Shown in pieces: positions 17,683-26,402 of a DNA stretch of 64,000 bases (its first letter is position 1; each line of letters opens with the position of its first letter). The notes below the pieces were generated by a model. It saw only the letters and a program-made list of their open reading frames with translations, was not told the origin of the DNA and searched no databases. The DNA comes from Streptomyces humidus (GTDB lineage Bacteria > Actinomycetota > Actinomycetes > Streptomycetales > Streptomycetaceae). The DNA is taken from contig NZ_BMTL01000001.1 of assembly GCF_014649655.1 (NCBI RefSeq), positions 372,001-436,000 of the forward strand, read 5' to 3'. Position numbers and translations under genes: made by a program.

Positions 17683-18930
17683 TCACGGCGTCGTCGGCGC
17701 CGAGTTGTTCGTGTCGTCGGGGGGCGCGCCCGCGTCGTCTCCGGAGGTGGCCGCCCAGGTGCCGATCCCCGCCGCGGCCACCAGCGCCGCCGCGGCCACG
17801 CCGAGCGTGATCCGGCGCCGCCGTGTGGCGGAACGGTTCCGTGCCGACCCCGGACGCGGCGCGCCCGCGGCCCGGGGCACCCGGGCCGTGCCGTGCGCCC
17901 CGCCGGCCAGCTCGTCCGGCGCCGGCACCCTCATCGACGTGTGGGTGTCCCGGTTGGAGTCCGGCTTGGCGTTCGGCACCAGCGGGACGGATCCACGCCG
18001 CACGCGGCCCGTGACCGTCTCGGTGGCCGGCGCGGAGGGAACGGCCTCGGCGGGCTCGCCCTCGTCCGGCTCGGTGCCCGGCTCGTCGACGTCCAGCGGG
18101 GGCATCCCGGCCAGCGTCGGCAGCTGCTCCCGCAGCCGCGCCGCCAGCTCGGAGGCCCGCAGCCGGGAGGCGGGTGCCTTGGCCAGGCACTGCACGATGA
18201 GCTGCCACAGCTCGTCCGGGATGCCGGGCAGGGGGGCGACGGACTCCGTGACATGGCGGCGCAGCACCGCGCCCGGGTGGCCGCCGCCGAACGGGGTGAA
18301 GCCCGCGAGCAGCTCGTACAGGACGGTCGCCAGGGCGTAGATGTCCACGGAGGCGCGCGGCGGCAGTCCCTCCACGATCTCGGGCGCCAGGTAGTCCGGC
18401 GTGCCGATGATCTTCGTGGCGCGGGTCCGTCTGGGGGTGTCGATCAGTTTCGCGACGCCGAAGTCGGTCAGCAGCGCGCGGTGCGAGCCGCCCGGGCCGA
18501 GCGGTCCCTGCATGTCGAGCAGGATGTTCTCGGGCTTCACGTCGCGGTGCACGATCCCGGCCGCGTGCGCGGCGGCCAGCCCCTCGGCGACGTCCGCGAC
18601 GATCGCCACGGCGGCCTCGGGCGCCATGCGCCGGTCCCGTTCGAGGCGGGTGCGCAGGTCCGTGCCCCGGACCAGGTCCATGACCAGCGCCAGGTCGTTG
18701 CCGTCGACGACCAGATCCCGCACGGACACCACATGGGGGTGGTCCAGGCCGAGCAGCGCCGTGCGCTCCTGCACGAAGCGGCCCACGAGCTCCTCGTCGG
18801 AGGCGAGGTCCTCGCGCAGCAGCTTGACGGCGACGGGCCCCTCCGGACCCTCGCCCAGCCACACCGTGCCGGCGCTGCCCCGTCCCAGGATCTGGTGGGC
18901 GGTGTACCGGCTGCCGATCTTCCGTGCCAA
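17683..18930 (-). CDS. pkaB: Membrane Ser/Thr protein kinase PkaB
   Basis: A 415-aa Hanks-type kinase. Catalytic domain residues about 10-270: GRGSAGTVW (P-loop), AVKLL (Lys), HRDVKPEN (catalytic loop), DFG and APE. A Pro/Thr-rich linker follows (about 275-365), then a membrane helix near 370-390 and a short exterior tail with no PASTA sensor. The TTG at 18930 has GGAGC seven bases upstream, giving almost exactly the length I recall for S. coelicolor PkaB. It lies directly downstream of pkaA on the same strand. The activation segment holds RTRATK, a likely autophosphorylation site. Confidence 0.9.
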   Translation of the reverse strand: MARKIGSRYTAHQILGRGSAGTVWLGEGPEGPVAVKLLREDLASDEELVGRFVQERTALLGLDHPHVVSVRDLVVDGNDLALVMDLVRGTDLRTRLERDRRMAPEAAVAIVADVAEGLAAAHAAGIVHRDVKPENILLDMQGPLGPGGSHRALLTDFGVAKLIDTPRRTRATKIIGTPDYLAPEIVEGLPPRASVDIYALATVLYELLAGFTPFGGGHPGAVLRRHVTESVAPLPGIPDELWQLIVQCLAKAPASRLRASELAARLREQLPTLAGMPPLDVDEPGTEPDEGEPAEAVPSAPATETVTGRVRRGSVPLVPNAKPDSNRDTHTSMRVPAPDELAGGAHGTARVPRAAGAPRPGSARNRSATRRRRITLGVAAAALVAAAGIGTWAATSGDDAGAPPDDTNNSAPTTP

Positions 18931-19061
18931 GGCTGCTCCTACAGACGCGTGTTGCCCATCAAAGTACGCGTCCCGGGAGCCAACCTTCACCGCGGAGACG
19001 GAAATCACCCGCCAGATGTCGACAAATGCACAAACTCGCGATCAGGGCCGGAGTCGTCCGG

Positions 19062-20792
19062 TCAGTTTCCGGCGCCCCCGGAGCCGCCCGATCCTCCGCC
19101 GGCGGAGTCGGCCAGATCACCGATCCAGCCGGTGACGTCGCCGACCCAGCCGCTGATCAGCTGCCAGTAGCTCTTGCCCGTGCCGATCCAGTCCTGCAGC
19201 GGGCTCAGCTCCCAGATCAGCCAGCCGGCCACGAACAGGATGACGACCGTGAACAGGCAGCCCTTGAGACAGCCCAGCCCGGGGATCCGCATCGGGTTGG
19301 CGCTGCGCTGCCGGGGCTCGCGCGGCTGCCGGGGCTCCGGCGCGGGCCGCTGCCGCGGCTGCGGCTGGGGCGGCGGCGCGTACCGCTGCGGCTGAGGCTG
19401 AGGCTGAGGCTGAGGCTGCTGAGGTGCGTACTGCTGCTGGTGCTGCTGCGGCTGCTGCTGCCCGGGGTACCCGTATCCGGGCTGCTGCTGCGGCCGCTGC
19501 TGCTGTTGCCGGTAGGGCTGCTGAGGCTGTTGCGGCTGCTGCTGAGGGCGGGAGACCTGCCGCTGGGGGCGGCGGCGCAGCGGGTCGTCGCCGGGGTCGA
19601 GGTACTGCTGGACCTGGGTCGGCTCGTTGCGGTCGCGGGCGGCCCGCATCTGGTTCTGCCAGGGGTGCGGCTGCTCGGGCTGCTGTCCCGGTCCGCCCGG
19701 CCCGCCCGTCTGGTGCGGCGGCACCGGCGGCAGGACGGCGGTCGCGTCGGCGGCGCCCTGCGGACCGCCCGCCTGCGGCAGGACGGCGGTGGGGTCGGCG
19801 GCGCCCGCCGGGCCGCCCGTGTGCGGCAGGACGCTGGTCGCGGCGTTCGGGTCGTAGGCGCCGCCCGGCACGGTGGCGGGCGCCGGGTCGGGGGCGAGCA
19901 GATGGCCGACGCCGTCGGCCGCCGCGATCTGCAGGGAGTTGGCGTGCACACCGATGCCCTCGGCGACGATCCGCAGGCCGCGCGCGAGGCTCTCGGCGCT
20001 CGGCCGGTGGTCGGGGTTCTTGCTCAGACAGCGCTCGATGACCGTCCACAGCGGGTCGGGGACCGTGGAGGGACGGCGCGGCTCGGCACTCAGGTGCTGG
20101 TGCAGGACCTCCAGGGCGGAGCCGCCGGAGAACGGCGGACGGCCCGTGACCAGCTCGTACAGCAGGATCCCGGCGCCGTAGACGTCCACGGCCGACGTCT
20201 GCGGGCGGCCTTCGGCGGACTCCGGGGCGACGTACGCGGGCGTGCCGACGAACTCGCTGGTCCGGGTCAGGCCCGGGGAGTCGGCGAGGCGGGCGATGCC
20301 GAAGTCGGTGAGCAGCGGGTGCATCTGGCCGCCGTCCTGCCTCAGCAGGACGTTGGCGGGCTTCAGGTCGCGGTGCACGACGCCGTCGGCGTGGCTGGCG
20401 GCGAGCGCGTCGGCGATCTGGGCGGTGAGCAGGGCCGCGGCGACCGGCGTGAAGGGGCCGTTCTCGCGCAGGTAACGATGCAGGTCGGGGCCCTCGACGA
20501 GGTCCATGACCAGAGCCAGCAGGTCGCCCTCGACGACCAGGTCGCGGACCCGGACGATGTTGGGGTGGGTGAGGCGCAGCAGGACGGAGCGCTCGCGCAG
20601 GAAGCGCATCACGACGTCGGGGTCGTTCGCGAGCTCCTCCTTGAGGACCTTGATCGCGACGGTCTCTCCGGGCTGCCCCGCCACGGCCGCCTCGGCGCCC
20701 GCGGTCTCGCGCTGGCGGGCTCGCCAGACGGTGCCCGTGGCGCCGCGTCCGAGCGGCTCCTCGAGCAGGTACTTGCTGCCTACCGGCCGCAC
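19062..20792 (-). CDS. pkaA: Membrane Ser/Thr protein kinase PkaA
   Basis: A 576-aa Hanks-type kinase. Catalytic residues: GRGATGTVW, AIKVLKEE, HRDLKPAN, DFG and APES (domain about 8-275). It has an insertion after the P-loop (RETAGAEAAVAGQPGET). The juxtamembrane region (about 300-505) contains repeated TAVLPxxGGP motifs, then a glutamine/proline-rich stretch. A membrane helix lies near 517-535 and a Gly/Ser-rich tail outside. It matches PkaA of S. coelicolor by order and architecture. The GTG at 20792 has GGGAG eight bases upstream. It is divergent from the FHA gene, a natural reader of its products. Confidence 0.9.
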   Translation of the reverse strand: MRPVGSKYLLEEPLGRGATGTVWRARQRETAGAEAAVAGQPGETVAIKVLKEELANDPDVVMRFLRERSVLLRLTHPNIVRVRDLVVEGDLLALVMDLVEGPDLHRYLRENGPFTPVAAALLTAQIADALAASHADGVVHRDLKPANVLLRQDGGQMHPLLTDFGIARLADSPGLTRTSEFVGTPAYVAPESAEGRPQTSAVDVYGAGILLYELVTGRPPFSGGSALEVLHQHLSAEPRRPSTVPDPLWTVIERCLSKNPDHRPSAESLARGLRIVAEGIGVHANSLQIAAADGVGHLLAPDPAPATVPGGAYDPNAATSVLPHTGGPAGAADPTAVLPQAGGPQGAADATAVLPPVPPHQTGGPGGPGQQPEQPHPWQNQMRAARDRNEPTQVQQYLDPGDDPLRRRPQRQVSRPQQQPQQPQQPYRQQQQRPQQQPGYGYPGQQQPQQHQQQYAPQQPQPQPQPQPQRYAPPPQPQPRQRPAPEPRQPREPRQRSANPMRIPGLGCLKGCLFTVVILFVAGWLIWELSPLQDWIGTGKSYWQLISGWVGDVTGWIGDLADSAGGGSGGSGGAGN

Positions 20793-21166
20793 GTCATGCG
20801 CTCCCTGCTGCTTGCTCGCCAGACTCGCGGCTCTTCGGTCCCGCTCGTCTGTCCCGCCAGTGTTCCGACCCACTGTAGTGCCGCGATGCGGACACGGGGC
20901 GTTCGTCGGTGTCGTCGTCGTTGCGGGGAAAGACGCATCACCCGGTCTTCCTGGTTGCCGGAGCCGGACGTGACCGATCTCAACTGATCGTCGGTGACGC
21001 ATCCGGCAGGCACTTTTGCGGGCAGAGCCGACCAATCAAGATCACTTGTCCTCGGGTGAGGGGCGCGTTGTCAGTGACAGGTGCGAGGATGCCTGCAGTA
21101 CTGGACGCTGTGCTCGTGTGGGGTGGGGGGAAGCCCGCGCCCTTGCAGAAGGGACCGCTGACGGCG
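20793..21166. other. Divergent control region between pkaA and the FHA gene
   Basis: 374 bp between two divergent starts must contain both promoters. Short inverted repeats are present (gtcagtgacag near 21070; gatctcaactgatc near 20974), but I recognise no known operator. No gene: open frames here extend from or oppose the flanking genes. Confidence 0.5.
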
Positions 21167-24100
21167 ATGCAGATCCGGCTGACCGTCGTAGACCCGACGG
21201 GCGCGCCCGCCGATTCCCGGCCCCGCGCCGCGAGCTGCGACGTGCTGGTCACGGCGCCCGCCGGCACGGCCCTGGCGGCGGTGTCGTCCGCGCTGGCCGC
21301 GGCGGTCTGCGGGGAGGGCGCCGCGACGTCCTCGTCCGCGGCGGCGGTCGTGCTCTACGCGGGCGTGGAGCGGCTCGACGCCCAGCGCTGCACCCTGGGC
21401 GAGCCCCCGCTGACAGACGGCGCGGTGCTGTCCCTGGGCGCGCCCGCCGACCCCGAGCCGCATCCCGAGGTCGACGACGCCCCGGCCCGTCTGCACGTGG
21501 TGGCCGGGCCGGACGCGGGCGGGGTCCATCTCCTGCACGGCGGCCAGGTCCGCGTGGGCCGGTCGGCCGACGCCGACGTACCCCTCGACGACCCGGACGT
21601 CTCGCGTCTGCACTGCGCGGTGACGCTCTCGCCCGAGGGCCGGGTCACGGTGGCCGACCTCGGTTCCACCAACGGCACCACGCTGGACGGCGCGCGGGTG
21701 CAGAACCGTCCCGTCCGTCTCCCGCCGGGCGCCCTCCTGCGCGTGGGCGAGTCGGCCCTGCGTCTGGCCCCGCCCGGCGGGCCGGGCCCCCGGGTGGCGA
21801 CCACGCCGGACGGCGAGGGCCATGTGCGCGTGCCCTGCGGAGGGACGGCGGAGCCCACGGCGGACGCGGCACACGCGCGTGTGAACGGCGCCGGCGCACC
21901 GGACGGCGGCACGGGCACGGACGGCACGGACACGGACCGCGCGCGGGGAGCCGGCGGCCGTTCCGGCTCCGACGGGCCGGCGGGTCCGACCGCTCACGCC
22001 TACGGCACGGTCGACTGGAGCGGCGCGTCGACGGCCCGGGGCGGGTCCCCGGAAGCGCGTAGGCACGGCTCGGGGGACACGCCCCCCGCACCGCCCGTGG
22101 TCCCGGGGCAGGGCGCGGCGCCGCGCATCGAGAACGGCCGCGGCGGCGAGGCGCGCACGACCGACCCGGCTCGCCCGGCCGCGTCGCGAGCGGCCTCCCC
22201 GGGTGAGCCCTCCGCGGCGGGCGACGCCTCACCGGCGACCCACGGGGGCCGCACGGGAGCGGGCTCCCCCGCGACCGGCCACGGGGACGTCCGCGGCCCG
22301 CGCGGCCCGCACGACGACACCGCCGCCCACGACCGCCCCTCCCCCGCCACGGGCCCCCACGCCGGCCGGACCGAGGACGGCGGCCGTGGCGACCACGCCG
22401 GTGGCGATGTCGGCCGTGTCAGCCATGTGGGCGAGCACGACGGTCTCAACGAGCACGGCTTCGATGACGATCTCCGCGGTTCCGGCCGCCGCAAGGGCAC
22501 CCCTCTGCGCGGCACCGACGTGCCCCCGGGCGTGCGCAGGCGTGGCGGCGGTCTCTCCGCGTGGGCGCGGCGGCTGGCGGGCGGCCGCGGCGGCGCGGCG
22601 GACCCGGCGGGCCCCGGAGCCGACGAGGAGCCGGCGGCCGGAGCGGCGGCGCGGCCGCAGGCCGCCCCGACGGCCGCGCCGGAGACGTGGCCGGACCCGT
22701 CGGCGCTGCTGCTGACGGCGCTGGGCCCCGGCCCCCGGCTGTGGGAGCGCGCCCCCGGGCATCCGGAGGCGCTCGCGGTGCGGCTCGGCACGGCCGACCG
22801 GGCCGCGCCGGACGGCTCGGGTCTGCTGCCCGCCGTCCCGGTGACGGCCGGTCTGCGCGAGGTCGGTGCGCTCGGGCTGGCCGGGCCTCGCCCGCGGCTG
22901 TCCGGGCTGGCGCGCGCGGTGCTGGCCCAGCTCGCCGCGCTGCACTCCCCCGAGACCCTGGAAGTCGTCCTGATCAGCACGGACCGTGGGCGGTCCGAGC
23001 AGGAGCGCACCGCCGAGTGGTCCTGGCTCGGCTGGCTGCCCCATCTGCGGCCGGGCCACGGACAGGACTGCCGTCTCCTCCTCGCCTACGACCGCGACCA
23101 GGCCACGGCCCGCGCGGACGAACTGCTGCGCCGGCTGGAGGACCACCTGTCCGACGGCACGGCGGGCGGCGCGGAGGCGCCCCCGCTGAGCGGCGCCGCC
23201 CGCCGTCCCTCCTGGGCGGTGGCGGACGACTCGGCCGGCGGCGGCTTCCCCGGCCCGTACACGGTTCTCGTGGTGGACGGCGACCCGGGCGGCGCGGATC
23301 TGCGCGAGGCGGTGGCGCGGCTCGCGGTGGCCGGTCCGCGCGCCGGCATCCATGTCGTCTGCCTGGCGGAGACGGCTGCCGCCTCCCCCTCCTCACCGGT
23401 GACCGAGACCTACGAGGCGGCCTGCGCGGCGGCGCCCACGTTCCGCGCGTGCGGGGCGGTCGCCCTGCTCAGCGGGGACGTGGCGACGGCGCTGCGGCTG
23501 CTGCGGGTCGCGCCGGCCGGAGCGCGGACGGAGCGGCCCGGCCCGGTGGGGCCCGGCACGGTCGGCGCGGTGGACGCGGTCTCCCTCGCGTGGGCCGAAC
23601 GTTTCGCGCGGGCCCTCGCACCGCTGCGCCCGGACGGCGCGGGCGGCGGCGGCGCCGAGCGGCATCCGCGGGTGTCGGCGCCGTTGCCCCCGGCCGCCCG
23701 TCTGCTCGACGAACTGGGGCTCGCCCGCGCCACGCCCGCCTCCCTGATGGCCCGGTGGGCGGACGCGGCCGACGACGCCGACGCGCTCGGCGGCCGGGCG
23801 CGGGCCGTGCTGGGCGCCGGTCCGCGCGGCCCGGTGGGCGTGGACCTGGCCGCCGAGGGCCCCCACCTGCTGATAGAGGGCCCGCCCGGCAGCGGGCGCA
23901 CGGAACTGCTGCGGGCGGTCGTCGCGTCGCTGGCCGCCGCCGAGCGGCCCGACCGGCTGAGCGTCATCCTGCTGGACGGGCGCGACACCGTCGGCAAGGG
24001 CGGCGGCGAGCCCGGCGACGGACTGCGGGTCTGCACGGACCTGCCGCATGTCACCGCTCATCTCACCGCCAACGACCCGGTCCGCATGAGGGAGTTCGCC

Positions 24101-24865
24101 CAGTCGCTGAGCGCCGAGCTGAAGCGGCGGGCCGAGTTGCTGGGGCGCTCCGACTTCGCGGAGTGGCACACGCACCGCGCGGTCTCCGGCCGCATCGTCC
24201 CCCAGCGCACCCCGAAGCCGCAGCGCGCCACGAGCGCGTCGAGCACGTCGGGCCCTGCTGCGGGTCAGGGGGGCGGCGCCGCCGACCTCGACGCCCCGCC
24301 CAGCTCCACCCTGCGGCTGCGTCCGGGGGCGGCAGCCCGTCAGCAGGCCGAGGCGGCACCGCCGTTGCCCCGGCTGGTCGTGGTGGTCGACGATCTGGAC
24401 GCGCTGGTCTCCCCCGCTCTGGGCTCGCCGGGCCGGCCCGCCGCCGGCTCGGTGATGCGCGCGCTCGAGGCGGTGGCCCGCGAGGGCGAGCGGCTCGGCG
24501 TGCACCTGGTGACGGCGACCGGCCCCGGGGGCCGTACGGCGGAGTCGGAGCCGGTCCGCCGCTCCACGGTCCGGATCACCCTCGACGCTCCGGCTTCCGG
24601 GCCGGACGAATCGGCGCCGGGCCGCGGTCGGCTCAAGGGCGCCGACGGCCGGCTCACCGCGTTCCAGGGCGGCCGCGTCACGGGCCGCATACCCCGCACG
24701 GCGACCCAACGCCCCACGGTGGTCCCCCTGGAGTGGGCCCGTATGGGCGACCCGCCGACCCGCCGACCGGTACGGGAACTGGGCAACGGGCCCACGGACC
24801 TGGCGCTGCTGGCCAGCGCCCTGGAGAGAGCGGCACGGCACCCCAGCCCGTCCGGCGTCCACTGA
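21167..24865 (+). CDS. FHA protein with EssC/EccC-like but degenerate ATPase
   Basis: A 1232-aa protein. Residues 1-95 resemble the FHA-like head of EssC. A canonical FHA domain follows at about 118-178 (VRVGRSADADV, SRLHC, DLGSTNGT), which binds phosphothreonine. A Gly/Pro/Asp-rich linker (about 200-500) leads to an EssC/EccC-type module: VGALGLAGPR, LAALHSPETLEVV and WLGWLPHLRP (about 560-660). It ends in an FtsK/SpoIIIE-like domain with Walker A GPPGSGRT near 905-912 and Walker B LVVVVDDLD near 1070. The P-loop lysine is arginine, so ATP hydrolysis may be lost. No EccB/D/E or WXG100 genes are nearby. ATG 21167; a distant in-frame opening to 20909 is not supported. Likely a target or reader of PkaA/PkaB. 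Confidence 0.85.
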   Translation: MQIRLTVVDPTGAPADSRPRAASCDVLVTAPAGTALAAVSSALAAAVCGEGAATSSSAAAVVLYAGVERLDAQRCTLGEPPLTDGAVLSLGAPADPEPHPEVDDAPARLHVVAGPDAGGVHLLHGGQVRVGRSADADVPLDDPDVSRLHCAVTLSPEGRVTVADLGSTNGTTLDGARVQNRPVRLPPGALLRVGESALRLAPPGGPGPRVATTPDGEGHVRVPCGGTAEPTADAAHARVNGAGAPDGGTGTDGTDTDRARGAGGRSGSDGPAGPTAHAYGTVDWSGASTARGGSPEARRHGSGDTPPAPPVVPGQGAAPRIENGRGGEARTTDPARPAASRAASPGEPSAAGDASPATHGGRTGAGSPATGHGDVRGPRGPHDDTAAHDRPSPATGPHAGRTEDGGRGDHAGGDVGRVSHVGEHDGLNEHGFDDDLRGSGRRKGTPLRGTDVPPGVRRRGGGLSAWARRLAGGRGGAADPAGPGADEEPAAGAAARPQAAPTAAPETWPDPSALLLTALGPGPRLWERAPGHPEALAVRLGTADRAAPDGSGLLPAVPVTAGLREVGALGLAGPRPRLSGLARAVLAQLAALHSPETLEVVLISTDRGRSEQERTAEWSWLGWLPHLRPGHGQDCRLLLAYDRDQATARADELLRRLEDHLSDGTAGGAEAPPLSGAARRPSWAVADDSAGGGFPGPYTVLVVDGDPGGADLREAVARLAVAGPRAGIHVVCLAETAAASPSSPVTETYEAACAAAPTFRACGAVALLSGDVATALRLLRVAPAGARTERPGPVGPGTVGAVDAVSLAWAERFARALAPLRPDGAGGGGAERHPRVSAPLPPAARLLDELGLARATPASLMARWADAADDADALGGRARAVLGAGPRGPVGVDLAAEGPHLLIEGPPGSGRTELLRAVVASLAAAERPDRLSVILLDGRDTVGKGGGEPGDGLRVCTDLPHVTAHLTANDPVRMREFAQSLSAELKRRAELLGRSDFAEWHTHRAVSGRIVPQRTPKPQRATSASSTSGPAAGQGGGAADLDAPPSSTLRLRPGAAARQQAEAAPPLPRLVVVVDDLDALVSPALGSPGRPAAGSVMRALEAVAREGERLGVHLVTATGPGGRTAESEPVRRSTVRITLDAPASGPDESAPGRGRLKGADGRLTAFQGGRVTGRIPRTATQRPTVVPLEWARMGDPPTRRPVRELGNGPTDLALLASALERAARHPSPSGVH

Positions 24866-25012
24866 GCACGGCACGCCACGGCACTGATCACGACGCGGTC
24901 ACGATCACCCGCTTGACGGGGTGGGCGCTCTTGCCGACCCCAGGCGCCCGGCGTAGACCAGTGCCACGGGACAGCGCTCAACGTTCGACGAGGAACGAAG
25001 AACGGGGCAGTG

Positions 25013-26395
25013 ATGCGCAGCACTTGCGACACCATCCGCACACGCAGGACCGTGAAAGCGGCCGCCACGCTCCTGGCGGGAGCCCTCGCGCTCTCGCTCA
25101 CCGCCTGCGGCAGCGACGACGACAAGAGCAACGGCACCGGCAGCGGCACCGGGACCAAGGAATCCGGCAGCACCCTCGCCCTCCCCAAGCTGAACGGCAC
25201 CACGCTCGAAGTGGCCGCCGTGTGGACCGGCACGGAACAGGCGAACTTCAAGAAGGTCCTCGCCGAGTTCGAGAAGCGCACCGGCGCGAAGATCACCTTC
25301 GTGCCCGCGCAGGACCCGATCATCAACTTCCTGGGCTCGAAGATCGCGGGCGGCTCACCGCCGGACGTGGCCATGCTGCCGCAGCCAGGCGCCATCAAGC
25401 AGGCCGCCGACAAGGGCTGGGCCAAGCCGCTGGGGGCCGAGGCCCAGGCGCAGCTCGCCAAGAACTACTCCCAGGGCTGGCAGGACATCGGCAAGGTGGG
25501 CGGCAAGCAGTACGGCGTCTACTACAAGGCCGCCAACAAGTCGCTGATCTGGTACAACGCCAAGGTCTTCGAGAACGCGGGCGCGTCCGAGCCCAAGTCG
25601 TGGAAGGACCTGCTGGCCACCGCGCAGACGGTGTACGACTCCGGCGTCACGCCCTTCTCGGTCGGCGGCGCCGACGGCTGGACGCTCACCGACTGGTTCG
25701 AGAACGTCTACCTCTCCCAGGCGGGCCCGGAGAAGTACGACCAGCTCGCCCAGCACAAGATCAAGTGGACGGACCCCTCCGTCAAGGAGGCGCTGACCAC
25801 CCTGGCCCAGGTCTGGGGCAAGAAGGACTGGATCGCGGGCGGCGCGAACGGCGCGCTGCAGACCGAGTTCCCCGCCTCGGTGACGCAGACGTTCACCGGC
25901 GGCGAGCAGCCGAAGGCGGCCATGGTCTACGAGGGCGACTTCGTGCAGGTCAACATCGCCGACACCAAGTCGAAGGTGGGCACGGACGCCAAGGTGTTCC
26001 CGTTCCCCGCGGTCGGCGGCACCGCGCCGGTGGTCTCGGGCGGCGACGCGGCGGTCATCCTGAAGGACTCCAAGGGGGCCCAGGCGCTGGCGACCTTCCT
26101 GGCCTCGCCGGACGCGGCTCGGATCCAGGCCGAGCTCGGCGGCTACCTCTCGCCGAACAAGAACGTCGACGTCTCCGCGTACCCGAACGACGTCCAGCGC
26201 ACGATCGCCAAGGCGCTGATCGCGGCGGGCGACGACTTCCGCTTCGACATGTCCGACCAGGCCCCGCAGGCCTTCGGCGGCACGCCCGGCAAGGGCGAGT
26301 GGAAGGACCTGCAGGACTTCCTGAAGAACCCGTCGGACGTGGCCGGCATCCAGGCGAAACTGGAGTCGGACGCGGCGGCCGCGTACGGGAACTGA
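25013..26395 (+). CDS. ABC sugar importer solute-binding lipoprotein
   Basis: A 460-aa extracellular solute-binding protein of the carbohydrate family 1 (MalE-like). The signal peptide ends in lipobox LSLTACGS (Cys near 33), followed by a G/S/K linker. The fold shows typical motifs: FEKRTGAKITFV, SPPDVAMLPQPG and YYKAANKSLIWYN. It delivers a sugar, probably an oligosaccharide, to the two permeases encoded immediately downstream (7-bp gap, then 4-bp overlap). Start at ATG 25013, directly after an in-frame GTG at 25010. The substrate cannot be assigned. There is an AGCGCT palindrome near 24973 but no convincing LacI-family box. Confidence 0.92.
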   Translation: MRSTCDTIRTRRTVKAAATLLAGALALSLTACGSDDDKSNGTGSGTGTKESGSTLALPKLNGTTLEVAAVWTGTEQANFKKVLAEFEKRTGAKITFVPAQDPIINFLGSKIAGGSPPDVAMLPQPGAIKQAADKGWAKPLGAEAQAQLAKNYSQGWQDIGKVGGKQYGVYYKAANKSLIWYNAKVFENAGASEPKSWKDLLATAQTVYDSGVTPFSVGGADGWTLTDWFENVYLSQAGPEKYDQLAQHKIKWTDPSVKEALTTLAQVWGKKDWIAGGANGALQTEFPASVTQTFTGGEQPKAAMVYEGDFVQVNIADTKSKVGTDAKVFPFPAVGGTAPVVSGGDAAVILKDSKGAQALATFLASPDAARIQAELGGYLSPNKNVDVSAYPNDVQRTIAKALIAAGDDFRFDMSDQAPQAFGGTPGKGEWKDLQDFLKNPSDVAGIQAKLESDAAAAYGN

Positions 26396-26402
26396 CCCGG
26401 CG

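Noticed and set aside
20909..21166. An N-terminal extension of the FHA protein
   Set aside because: The added residues are low complexity with no ribosome site and would overlap the divergent pkaA promoter region.
21167..24865. A complete type VII secretion locus around the FHA protein
   Set aside because: No EccB, EccD, EccE, mycosin or WXG100 genes are present in the window.
24950..24965. DasR-like half site (tagaccagt) and AGCGCT palindrome before the sugar operon
   Set aside because: Only one half of the dre consensus is present and the palindrome core is too short to assign a regulator.
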